Source of the DNA: Bacteriovoracaceae bacterium
Lineage (GTDB): Bacteria > Bdellovibrionota > Bacteriovoracia > Bacteriovoracales > Bacteriovoracaceae
Assembly: GCA_018060635.1 (NCBI GenBank)
Contig: JAGOVR010000027.1
Location: 1-14,532, forward strand
Length of the DNA stretch: 14,532 nt
Direction of reading: 5' to 3'
A program made the position numbers and the translations under genes. Positions within the stretch are counted from its first letter, which is position 1. Each line of letters opens with the position of its first letter. The notes below the pieces were generated by a model that was not told where the DNA came from, made no database searches, and saw nothing but the letters and a program-made list of their open reading frames with translations. Positions 7,148 to 14,342 of the stretch are shown here, piece after piece.

Positions 7148-8086
7148 ATGAATCAGAGAGAATTTTCTTTTGTAGGAAACAATCCCCTTTTTTTAGATGT
7201 ATTGAAAGTAGCAGAGAGCCTTGCTTGTTCTAAAGCTCCTTTTCTTATTACAGGAGAGCAAGGAACTGGAAAAAGAAGTTTAGCCTTCCATATTCATAGT
7301 AAGTCTGCCAGAAAAGATAAGCCTTTTATGGTTATAGATTGCTCAGGCTCTCATCAAGATGTTAGAAATAATATTCTAGGCTATAGAGATGAGAGTACTG
7401 GAAAGTTTCATAAAGGGGTTTTTGAGAGAGCTAATGGCGGTACAGTTGTTCTTTCGCATATTGAGGATTTAGAAGAGTCATTTCAAAATAGAATTTATAC
7501 AATTATTCAAGAACTTCCTGATTACGATATTGATTTAAGAGTTATTGCAACAACTACTAAAAATTTATCAAAATATGTTGGTGCAGGAACTTTTTCTCGC
7601 GTTCTTTATAGTTTTTTCTCTGCAACATTTATTCATGTTCCAGCGCTACGCGAACGTAAAGATGATATTAATACATTGGTCGATTGTTTTGTAACGGAAT
7701 TGTCTCAGAAAAATTCAGTACAAAAACCACAAGTTCCTAGTGATATGTTAGAATCTTTTAAACAAGAATATTGGGCTTGTAATGTACGAGAACTTAAGGA
7801 GTACGTAGAAGGTTGTTTTTCAGCAAGACAGGACAATGCACTTACAAAAACGCCAGAGACTACTTCTCATAAGAAGGTAGAAAACTCATCTTATGCTAGT
7901 GGCGATAATATTAAACTCATGTCTCTTCGAGATGCAGAGGTTTTACTGATTCAGAAAGCGTTAATGTTTACTTCTGAAAATAGAACTCAAGCGGCTAAGA
8001 TTTTGGGTGTCTCTATAAGAACACTTCGTAATAAAATTAATGAATATCGTGTTACAGGACATTCTTATTTTATTAATTTACGCTAG
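7148..8086 (+). CDS. FlbD/FlrC-like sigma-54 activator homologue with a degenerate AAA+ domain
   Basis: A 312-residue protein with no receiver domain: an AAA+ region (about 5-225) plus a Fis-type helix-turn-helix (about 260-301, NRTQAAKILGVSIRTLRNKINEYR region). The wording of this tail is close to flagellar regulators FlbD and FlrC. Walker A is intact (GEQGTGK, 36-42), as are sensor-I-like RVIATTTKNL (131-140), LRERKDDI and NVREL (212-216). The essential parts are lost. The GAFTGA loop that touches sigma-54 is shortened to about ESTGK (82-86). The Walker B D-E pair is S103-H104 in GGTVVLSHIEDL. Both arginine-finger positions, read against the canonical FREDLYYRL, are S150 and F156 (FSRVLYSFF). 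It may bind ATP but should not hydrolyse it or remodel sigma-54 polymerase, so it is probably a plain DNA-binding regulator or a decaying gene. It sits between the TPR-like and FliF-like genes. Confidence 0.85.
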   Translation: MNQREFSFVGNNPLFLDVLKVAESLACSKAPFLITGEQGTGKRSLAFHIHSKSARKDKPFMVIDCSGSHQDVRNNILGYRDESTGKFHKGVFERANGGTVVLSHIEDLEESFQNRIYTIIQELPDYDIDLRVIATTTKNLSKYVGAGTFSRVLYSFFSATFIHVPALRERKDDINTLVDCFVTELSQKNSVQKPQVPSDMLESFKQEYWACNVRELKEYVEGCFSARQDNALTKTPETTSHKKVENSSYASGDNIKLMSLRDAEVLLIQKALMFTSENRTQAAKILGVSIRTLRNKINEYRVTGHSYFINLR

Positions 8087-8099
8087 GTTATTTAATGAA

Positions 8100-8126
8100 A
8101 AGTGCCCTAATATTTTTAGGGCACTT
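8100..8126. repeat. Perfect 11-bp inverted repeat (hairpin) between the regulator and FliF-like genes
   Basis: AAGTGCCCTAA (8100-8110) and TTAGGGCACTT (8116-8126) are perfect reverse complements around the loop TATTT. No T-run follows on the plus strand, so it is not a standard forward terminator; on the minus strand only TTTTCATT follows. The 3' arm ends immediately before the AGGA that serves the ATG at 8137, so in mRNA the hairpin could affect ribosome access. If translation began at 8095 instead, the repeat would be coding. Confidence 0.75.
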
Positions 8127-8136
8127 AGGATTAAAA

Positions 8137-9690
8137 ATGAAACGATTGTTAGTTTACTATAAATATATTATTTTTTTTGCGTTACTTAGTTTGATGGGAC
8201 TCGTTTATTTTTTTTCTCAACAAAAGTTTGTGGCATTATATTCAAGTCTAAGTTCAGAAGATTTTCTGCAAGTTACAAAATACTTAGATAAAAATAAAAT
8301 ATCTTATAAAGCATCTGGAAATCAAGGATTAGTACAAATTGCAGAAGATAAAGTTCATCAGGTGAGAATAGATTTGGCCATGAAAGAATACTTTTTTTCT
8401 TCGGCTGTAAGTTATGGAAGTGCAGATGTTCTCTACGCAAATTTAAATGAAAAAATTAATTATTTAGAGTCACAATCTTTAGAGATAGAGAAAACACTTT
8501 ATGCTTATTTAAAAACACCTATAAGAGTTTCTTATTCTAGCCGCATAGACCATAGCGATGATTTTAATGCTGATTTAATGATGGCGACAGTTCAGTTTAA
8601 AGAAAAAGCACTTAAACAAATATCCAAACAAGAACTTAAAACAATTTCTTTTTTAGTTAGTAATGCAGTGGAAGCTATGCGACCACAAGATGTTATTATT
8701 TTAGATCATCTAGGTAAGCAAGCTAGTATTATGCAAGATATTCCAGTATCAATTCATGCTGAAAACTATTGGATAGAAAAAATTAGAGATATGGTTCAAA
8801 AAAAATATCCAGATAAAGATTTTTTAGTAAGTGTAAAAACTTCTTTTGGCTTAGAAAAAGAGCCCGTTATTTTGGATGTCTCTTTACTTACTTCTCATAA
8901 AGATGTTGACGCTTATCAAGTCAAAGAAACTATTTTTAAAGAATTAAATTTAAGTGAAGAAAGAGGGGATTCCTTTCAGTTAAGAGTCACAAAATCAAGA
9001 CCTGCTTTTACTTCTTCGGTAGACCAAAAATCACAAGAGAAGATAGTAAGAAAAGGTATTCTCTTTTGTGCCATTTCAGTTTTTGTTTGTGCTCTTTTTT
9101 TATGTTTTCGTTTTTTTTCGCAGAAAGCTTTAAAACTTAAGTCTCAGATCAAAACATATACCCATGACTTAGGTGTTTTATTACCTCTCAAGAAAAAAGA
9201 AGCTCCTAAGAAAGAAACTTTTAATGCAGTTCCTATCGCATTAGAGATGCTTTTTTTAGATTCGCCAGAACGTCTAGATTGGTTTCAAACATATTCTCAG
9301 GAAGAACAAACTCAAATTTTAAGTTCTCTTTATAAAATTAATACTAATGTGGATAATAAATCTTATAGTTTTCAAGATCTATATGCACAGCTTTGCCAAA
9401 AGCTTCTAGCAGGAAAAAAGAATCTTTCTTTTTTAAAAGAGCTGACAGATGAAGAGCTTTCTATTTTATTTTCTCCTCTCGGTTCCGATGAACGAGACGA
9501 TTGGCTTTACTTATTTGATGAGCTTCGTCAAAAAAGAATTTTAGGCTGGATAAGAATGAATAATAGTCTATCGTTAGAAGACCTACAAAATATTCACTCT
9601 CAAATTATGAAGAAGTACCACCAGTTTTATCCCCATCATTACCTATCGCAGACACAGGACAAATACTCAAAGCAGATTCGCAAAGTGTAA
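8137..9690 (+). CDS. Divergent FliF-like (YscJ/FliF family) membrane-ring protein with extra C-terminal domain
   Basis: Related to FliF, the flagellar MS-ring protein. Numbering from the upstream in-frame ATG at 8095 (531 residues): transmembrane helix about 23-40; ring-building domain 1 about 44-97, with the FliF-like LYSSLSSEDFLQVTKYL, KISYKASG and AEDKVHQVRIDLA; a second ring domain about 115-205, ending in the FliF-like LVSNAVEAMRPQDVIILD; a third about 222-298; and a second transmembrane helix about 320-342. The cytoplasmic part (343-531) is far longer than the short FliG-binding tail of FliF. Its end (LTDEELSILF ... DELRQKRILGWIRMNN ... LSLEDLQNIHSQIMKKY) weakly resembles the FliG C-terminal domain. 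I prefer the ATG at 8137 (AGGA 6 bases upstream) because the extra 14 codons are largely a perfect inverted repeat; the 8095 start cannot be excluded. The 3' end overlaps the convergent ferredoxin gene by 86 bases. No other flagellar gene adjoins it. Confidence 0.78.
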   Translation: MKRLLVYYKYIIFFALLSLMGLVYFFSQQKFVALYSSLSSEDFLQVTKYLDKNKISYKASGNQGLVQIAEDKVHQVRIDLAMKEYFFSSAVSYGSADVLYANLNEKINYLESQSLEIEKTLYAYLKTPIRVSYSSRIDHSDDFNADLMMATVQFKEKALKQISKQELKTISFLVSNAVEAMRPQDVIILDHLGKQASIMQDIPVSIHAENYWIEKIRDMVQKKYPDKDFLVSVKTSFGLEKEPVILDVSLLTSHKDVDAYQVKETIFKELNLSEERGDSFQLRVTKSRPAFTSSVDQKSQEKIVRKGILFCAISVFVCALFLCFRFFSQKALKLKSQIKTYTHDLGVLLPLKKKEAPKKETFNAVPIALEMLFLDSPERLDWFQTYSQEEQTQILSSLYKINTNVDNKSYSFQDLYAQLCQKLLAGKKNLSFLKELTDEELSILFSPLGSDERDDWLYLFDELRQKRILGWIRMNNSLSLEDLQNIHSQIMKKYHQFYPHHYLSQTQDKYSKQIRKV

Positions 9691-9859
9691 TATCAACTGC
9701 CTTGAGTGGTTGTTTTTTTACAAAAGCGTGTCCTTTTTCGTCATTCATAGCAAAAAAATCAGGGGCCTCGACAACACAAGCATCGCAAGCAATGCATTGC
9801 TCATCGACATAATAATTTCCAGCTATATTTTGAGAGTAACGAATTTTTTTATCTGCCAT
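9605..9859 (-). CDS. Small single-cluster [4Fe-4S] ferredoxin
   Basis: An 84-residue soluble electron carrier. Cysteines C22, C25 and C28 (CIACDAC) with C67 (in ICPVSAI) form the pattern of a one-cluster 4Fe-4S ferredoxin of the Thermotoga/Desulfovibrio type; C60 (CESALSICP) is an additional cysteine that in related proteins can pair as a disulfide or ligate a cluster. EAPDFFAMNDEKGHAFV between the motifs is typical. No partner enzyme is encoded nearby, so the redox pathway is unknown. The gene starts 4 bases after the stop of the PpiD-like gene, with only a weak AAAGAA upstream, so the two are probably co-transcribed. Codons 57-84, including C60 and C67, lie antisense to the end of the FliF-like gene. 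Confidence 0.9.
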   Translation of the reverse strand: MADKKIRYSQNIAGNYYVDEQCIACDACVVEAPDFFAMNDEKGHAFVKKQPLKAVDITLCESALSICPVSAIGNDGDKTGGTSS

Positions 9860-9863
9860 TTCT

Positions 9864-10862
9864 TTACATAATGTTGTTAGAAACTTTTATTTTAGCTTTC
9901 TTTTGAAGAGCACTCATGAATTCTTTTTGGAAAAGAGAATTTATTTGCTGTACCTCTAGTTGAACTTTCTCGCTGGTATTCGTCTCACTTTTAGTTTCTC
10001 GGGATTTTACATTTACCAGAGTTACAAAACTAGCATCTCTAAAAACAAAGACCTGTTTGTTTTTTTCTTTAAATAGCTGTGCAATTTCTGATGCTGTAAA
10101 ACTCAAAAAATCAGCGGAATTGGAAAGGGGGTTTACGATCTTATTTTGCATAAGAGTCATGTTATATTTTTGCTTAAGTGATTCTAACTTTGAAAATGAT
10201 TTTATGTGGAGTTCTAAGTCTTTGACGTGCGAATCAATAGATTTTTCTTTTAAGACAGGAGATTCAAAACTTTTGAGAGGGATGCGTGCTATATCAATTT
10301 TTATCTTTTTATTTTTGAGTTCATTGATTTCATTTAAGTAGTTCTTAGAGACAATAAGACTTTGTAAGAGCGTCTCAGCTTGCCTCTTTTTTAAGTAATC
10401 AATAACTTGTTTTTCTAGCAAACTCGTATTTTTCCCTAGTTGTCGATAAAGCCCTAGATCAAATTTCCCCTCTTTTTGAAAATAAGGAAGCTTTCTTATT
10501 TCATTTTTAATTTCTTTTTTAGAAATAACTACATTCATTTTATTCATAAAATTAGAAATAATTTTTTGTTGGATCAACCCATTTAGAATAATTTCTTTAA
10601 GGTGCAATGCTTCCATTTCTTTAGAGGTTAACTCTCTTTCAGCACCATACATTTTAAGCATAGATTGTAGCGATTTTTGATATTCTTCAACGCTGATAGA
10701 AACACCATCTACAGTCGCTACAGAGTTACTTTGTCCAGGCATTCCTAAGCGATCACCAAAGAGACCTGAGAGCACGAAACTTAAAACCAACACTCCCACA
10801 ATAGTAAGTAGAATAAGAGAAGAGCTTTTTTGTACAAAATTTTTATTGCTAGATGTTCCCAT
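9864..10862 (-). CDS. PpiD/SurA_N-like membrane-anchored protein lacking a parvulin domain
   Basis: A 332-residue inner-membrane protein with one transmembrane helix (about 15-34) and a periplasmic chaperone-like domain. The SurA_N-type region spans about 46-200: ATVDGVSISVEEYQKSLQ, then LNGLIQQKIISNF and YFQKEGKFDLGLYRQLGKN, the F-x-x-x-G-x-F-D-x-x-x-Y signature of PpiD/SurA. The end (FQKEFMSALQKKAKIKVSNN) is like the close of PpiD. The parvulin peptidyl-prolyl isomerase domain that would follow is absent, and the protein is about half the length of E. coli PpiD. A role as a non-enzymatic chaperone at the Sec translocon exit is plausible but inferred. It has a strong GGAGGG ribosome binding site, is divergent from mreC across a 115-base spacer, and is followed at once by the ferredoxin gene. 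Confidence 0.8.
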   Translation of the reverse strand: MGTSSNKNFVQKSSSLILLTIVGVLVLSFVLSGLFGDRLGMPGQSNSVATVDGVSISVEEYQKSLQSMLKMYGAERELTSKEMEALHLKEIILNGLIQQKIISNFMNKMNVVISKKEIKNEIRKLPYFQKEGKFDLGLYRQLGKNTSLLEKQVIDYLKKRQAETLLQSLIVSKNYLNEINELKNKKIKIDIARIPLKSFESPVLKEKSIDSHVKDLELHIKSFSKLESLKQKYNMTLMQNKIVNPLSNSADFLSFTASEIAQLFKEKNKQVFVFRDASFVTLVNVKSRETKSETNTSEKVQLEVQQINSLFQKEFMSALQKKAKIKVSNNIM

Positions 10863-10913
10863 TTTACCCTCCGCAGCGTCATTTTTTTATTAAGATAAAA
10901 GAGAAATGAAGAT

Positions 10914-10942
10914 TTACCTCTGGTGTCAATTATAGTTAGAAT
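10914..10942 (+). promoter_or_regulatory. Putative sigma-70-type promoter for mreC-mreD-mrdA-rodA
   Basis: TTACCT (10914-10919) and TAGAAT (10937-10942) are 17 bases apart in the short divergent spacer before mreC. Transcription would begin near 10949, giving a leader of about 30 bases that contains AAAAGG (10967-10972), 5 bases before the ATG. On the opposite strand, TATAAT (complement of 10929-10934) could be the -10 box for the PpiD-like gene, so the two promoters would overlap; its -35 box is not convincing. Confidence 0.4.
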
Positions 10943-10977
10943 TCTCTAAAGATTTATGACCAAGTTAAAAGGTAAAT

Positions 10978-11889
10978 ATGCTTAAAATTAGCTTCTCCCA
11001 ATCTCTGTGGGCAAAGATTATCACAAATGCTTTAGTTTTGGCTATTTGTCTTTACCATATTTTTCGTTATCCCATGCTTCCCGATACATCTTTGGAGCAG
11101 GGACATTCAAAACAAGCTCAGCCACTTTTTAAAATTCTTCTGATGGAAATAGTGTCACCTATTCAGAGCGCACTTATTTCGTCAAAGCAGTCTATCGCTA
11201 ATCGATTTCAAAATTATGTTTTTATTGCCAATACGATTGAAGAAAATAGGCAACTGAAACAATATATCAATGTATTGCAAGGTTCTCTTTCTAATTTAAA
11301 TGAAGTGAGTAGTGAAAATCAAAGACTCAAACAGCTTCTCAGTTATACTCCCGTACAAGAATATAAAAAAATTATGGCACGAGTGATTGCATGGAATATC
11401 TCTGCTGATTTTCGCATTATTCGTATAGATAAAGGGAGTTTAAGTGGCATTAAGAAAAAACAGATAGTTGTAACAGATAAGGGATTGGTGGGATATGTTT
11501 CACTCGTTTCACAGCATTTTGCTGATGTGGTCACTATTCTTAATTCAGGTAGCAAGGTAGATATTTTACTTTTGAAGAGCCGAATTCATGGCATTCTCGA
11601 AGGTTCGTCTAAACATTTATGTTCTGTAAAATATGTTTCTAATGATGAAATCATTGAAATAGGAGAAGAGGTTTTTACAGCAGGACTTAGTCGTCTTTAT
11701 CCTAAGGATATTCCTATTGGCGTTGTTTCTAAAGTAGAGCGTAGTATGCACGGAATTACCCAGTCTATATTGGTAAAGCCTCATGTTAATTTTTCAAAAT
11801 TAGAAGAGGTTTTAATCCTTTCTCCTTTAAAAGAAAATATAGACATAGATCAGTTAACTCTAGATAAGGCTTATGAAAATGGATTATAG
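10978..11889 (+). CDS. mreC: MreC rod-shape-determining protein
   Basis: Bitopic membrane protein of the elongasome. Its periplasmic part binds and activates PBP2, which links the MreB filaments to lateral wall synthesis. At 303 residues it is of normal length. The order is standard: one transmembrane helix (about 14-29), a coiled coil (about 86-122, ENRQLKQYINVLQGSLSNL and SSENQRLKQLL), then two beta-barrel domains with V-x-D-K-G-L-V-G-Y-V-S-L-V, ADVVTILNSGSKVDI, and the hallmark VFTAGLSRLYPKDIPIGVV (232-250). A ribosome binding site (AAAAGG) lies 5 bases before the ATG. It heads the mreC-mreD-mrdA-rodA cluster and overlaps mreD by 11-17 bases. MreB, commonly next to mreC, is not encoded upstream here; a divergent PpiD-like gene is there instead. 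Confidence 0.95.
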   Translation: MLKISFSQSLWAKIITNALVLAICLYHIFRYPMLPDTSLEQGHSKQAQPLFKILLMEIVSPIQSALISSKQSIANRFQNYVFIANTIEENRQLKQYINVLQGSLSNLNEVSSENQRLKQLLSYTPVQEYKKIMARVIAWNISADFRIIRIDKGSLSGIKKKQIVVTDKGLVGYVSLVSQHFADVVTILNSGSKVDILLLKSRIHGILEGSSKHLCSVKYVSNDEIIEIGEEVFTAGLSRLYPKDIPIGVVSKVERSMHGITQSILVKPHVNFSKLEEVLILSPLKENIDIDQLTLDKAYENGL

Positions 11890-12418
11890 ATTTAAAAAAA
11901 TGTTACTTCCTTTGATGATTACTCTTTTCTTGTTGGTAAGTATTAATTTTATTCTCAGTATGTTTACCATAGGAAATGTACTTTCTACGCATACTATGCA
12001 ATTCAACGTTGTTATTATTATTTTTTTGTGTTTGCAACTTAAGACACCATGGCTTCCTATTCTTATTTTTGTTATTCAATTTTTTCATAATGCCTTTACC
12101 TTAGATGGCTGGGCCTATGGTACGTTAGTGGGAGTTTTATTATCTTTTCTTCTGATGATTGTTAAAGATGTGGTGAATACTGAAAATAGAGTGACAGTTA
12201 TTATTATCAATCAAATTTTTCAAATTATATGGTATCTCTTTATGGGGACCATTTTGTGGATTCAAGGCATTAGTAAAGGTTCTTTTTGGCATGGCTTTTT
12301 TGTTTTTTTACCAGGAAGTTTTTTTGTTTCTCTTTTATCCCCTGTATTTTTTAACTTTTTAAATAAAATTTGGAAGAGTTCTTCTTTAGAAGAAACACAT
12401 ATGGGAAACGATGTTTAA
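11873..12418 (+). CDS. mreD: MreD-like rod-shape-determining membrane protein
   Basis: Hydrophobic inner-membrane protein of the elongasome, thought to support MreC and the RodA-PBP2 complex. The 181 residues hold five or so membrane segments (about 10-32, 43-75, 82-98, 106-132 and 138-166) separated by short loops, with a charged C-terminal tail. Sequence conservation in MreD is low, so the call rests on size, topology and position between mreC and the PBP2 gene. Two starts are possible: ATG at 11873 (AAGG only 3 bases upstream) and ATG at 11879 (AAGG 9 bases upstream); the second has better spacing. Either way the gene begins inside the end of mreC and ends inside the start of mrdA (8-base overlap), indicating coupled translation. 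Confidence 0.85.
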   Translation: MKMDYRFKKMLLPLMITLFLLVSINFILSMFTIGNVLSTHTMQFNVVIIIFLCLQLKTPWLPILIFVIQFFHNAFTLDGWAYGTLVGVLLSFLLMIVKDVVNTENRVTVIIINQIFQIIWYLFMGTILWIQGISKGSFWHGFFVFLPGSFFVSLLSPVFFNFLNKIWKSSSLEETHMGNDV

Positions 12419-14342
12419 CGAAGATGAATTAGTCAAACTCCATAGGCAAAGAGGACAAACTATTCAGAAGTTTATCCTGATTGCCTTTGGTTTTATTTTT
12501 GCGAGACTTTGGTATCTACAAGTTTACCAAGGAGATGTTCTTTATAGTTACTCTTTACAAAATCGATTAAGACGAGAAATTATTAGGGCCCCTCGTGGTT
12601 TATTAAGAGATCGTACAGGAGAAATTATCGTAAGTAATATTCCGCGTTTTGATGCTATTTTGACTCCGCAATATGTTAAAGATAAGCAAGGAACGTATAA
12701 GCGTTTAGCTAGTATGTTAGGTCTTTCGGAGAAAGACATAGAAATGCGAGTTAATAAATTTGCAGGCTATGCTCGTTATAAACCTATTGTGATTAAGAAA
12801 AATATTTCAGAACAAGAAATTGCTTTGATTGAAACGGAAGGAGTGGATTATCCTGGCATTGGCATTGATATGTTTACGAGCCGTGAGTATATGGATGGTG
12901 ATATTGGGGCCCATGCTTTAGGTTACATTTCAGAAATATCAGAAGATCAAATTATTGCACTCAGAAAGAGAGATGGGATTCAATATAATATGGGAAATTA
13001 TATTGGTCAGTCAGGCATTGAACAATCTTTTGATAAAGATTTACGAGGAAAAGATGGGGTAGAGTTTGTAGAAGTAAATGCGAGAGGTATAAAGAGAAAA
13101 TATATTAATACAGATAATCTTTTTCGTGGAGCAGAGAACGAACCTGTCACCCCAGGGAATAACCTGCATTTAACTATAGATCGGGATTTGCAAAAAGAAG
13201 CCGCTCAAGCTTTAGAAGGAAAAGTAGGAAGTCTTATCGCTTTAGACGTGAATACAGGACAAGTACTGGCCATGGTGTCACGCCCTTCTTTTGATCCTTC
13301 TTATTTTAGTAAAGAAATGACTCCAGAATATTGGAATTATCTCATTACCAATAAAGAAAAACCTTTTCGTGATCGTACTATTCAAGATCATTATTCTCCT
13401 GGATCTACTTTCAAGATGTTTACAGCCATTGCAGGACTAGAAGAAGGTCTTATTGATGAAGAAACCACAGTTCATTGTACTGGCAGTATGCGCATGGGAT
13501 CTCGTGATTATCATTGCTGGAGAAAACATGGACATGGCGCAGTTAATATTTATCGTGCTATTCGTGAATCCTGCAATATTTTCTTTTATAAATTAGGACT
13601 GCGTTTAGATATTGATCTTATTGCAAAATATGCCAAAGCTCTGGGTTTAGGAACAAAAACAGGCATTGGTCTTTCACGAGAAGTTTCTGGACTTATTCCT
13701 GATAAAGAATGGAAAAGAAAAAGAGATGGATTTGATTGGCAGGCAGGAGATACCCTTTCTTGCGCTATTGGACAATCCTATATTTTAGTGACATCTATTC
13801 AGATGGCCATGGCCTATGGTGCGGTGGCAAATGGGGGCTCTCTGTATCGTCCTTATTTGGTAGATTCCGTTTATTCCCCTGATGGAAAACTTTTAAAAAA
13901 ATTTGAACCAGAGCTTATTCGTAAAAATAATTTTAATCCTGAAACTTTAAGAGTTGTAAAAAAAGCACTGCATGAGGTTGTTAATGTCCCAGGGGGAACA
14001 GGTTATTCTCTGGCCAGACAAGGACTGGATATCTCGGGAAAAACGGGAACCGTCCAAGTGATTACAGTAGCGGCTAAAAAACTTTTTGATCGTTGTGAAA
14101 ATAATGAATATCGTTTTAGAAATCACGGCTTTTTTGTAGGTTATGCTCCTTATGATAAACCCCGTATTGTGGTGGCTTCTTTAGTAGAACATGGTTGTCA
14201 TGGAGCTTCCGCCGCCGCTCCAGTGGTGGCAAGAGTTGTTAAAAAATACTTAGAAAAGTACGCACCTGAGGCTATTCAAAAAAAAGGTGAAAAGAAAATT
14301 ATTATTCCTGTAAAATCGGCAACAGAAGAGGAGCCAGATTGA
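12411..14342 (+). CDS. mrdA: Penicillin-binding protein 2 (elongasome peptidoglycan transpeptidase)
   Basis: Class B penicillin-binding protein that cross-links new peptidoglycan during cell elongation, working with the RodA glycosyltransferase. A membrane anchor (about residues 19-36) is followed by the pedestal/dimerisation domain (REIIRAPRGLLRDRTGEII, about 55-73; IGQSGIEQSFDKDLRGKDG, about 198-216) and the transpeptidase domain (about 265-615). The three active-site motifs are intact: S332-x-x-K335 (catalytic serine in GSTFK), S387-C388-N389, and K544-T545-G546. At 643 residues it is of normal length. A stretch with C356, C369 and H368/H373 (HCTGSM ... YHCWRKHGHG) matches a region in which many PBP2 proteins bind zinc. 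It overlaps mreD by 8 bases, with only a modest GGGA before the ATG, so translation is likely coupled. rodA overlaps its stop. Confidence 0.96.
   Translation: MFNEDELVKLHRQRGQTIQKFILIAFGFIFARLWYLQVYQGDVLYSYSLQNRLRREIIRAPRGLLRDRTGEIIVSNIPRFDAILTPQYVKDKQGTYKRLASMLGLSEKDIEMRVNKFAGYARYKPIVIKKNISEQEIALIETEGVDYPGIGIDMFTSREYMDGDIGAHALGYISEISEDQIIALRKRDGIQYNMGNYIGQSGIEQSFDKDLRGKDGVEFVEVNARGIKRKYINTDNLFRGAENEPVTPGNNLHLTIDRDLQKEAAQALEGKVGSLIALDVNTGQVLAMVSRPSFDPSYFSKEMTPEYWNYLITNKEKPFRDRTIQDHYSPGSTFKMFTAIAGLEEGLIDEETTVHCTGSMRMGSRDYHCWRKHGHGAVNIYRAIRESCNIFFYKLGLRLDIDLIAKYAKALGLGTKTGIGLSREVSGLIPDKEWKRKRDGFDWQAGDTLSCAIGQSYILVTSIQMAMAYGAVANGGSLYRPYLVDSVYSPDGKLLKKFEPELIRKNNFNPETLRVVKKALHEVVNVPGGTGYSLARQGLDISGKTGTVQVITVAAKKLFDRCENNEYRFRNHGFFVGYAPYDKPRIVVASLVEHGCHGASAAAPVVARVVKKYLEKYAPEAIQKKGEKKIIIPVKSATEEEPD

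Noticed and set aside
7148..9690. Reading the FlbD-like and FliF-like genes as plain pseudogenes
   Set aside because: Both frames are uninterrupted and near full length, with good ribosome binding sites and retained domain order; loss of motifs alone does not show that they are dead.
10057..10341. Open frame of 94 codons on the plus strand inside the PpiD-like gene
   Set aside because: Composition is that of a reverse-strand shadow, and the opposite strand carries a recognisable SurA_N-type protein.
11343..12088. Minus-strand open frames opposite mreC and mreD
   Set aside because: They lie antisense to well-supported mre genes; one is largely low-complexity N/K from T-rich codons.
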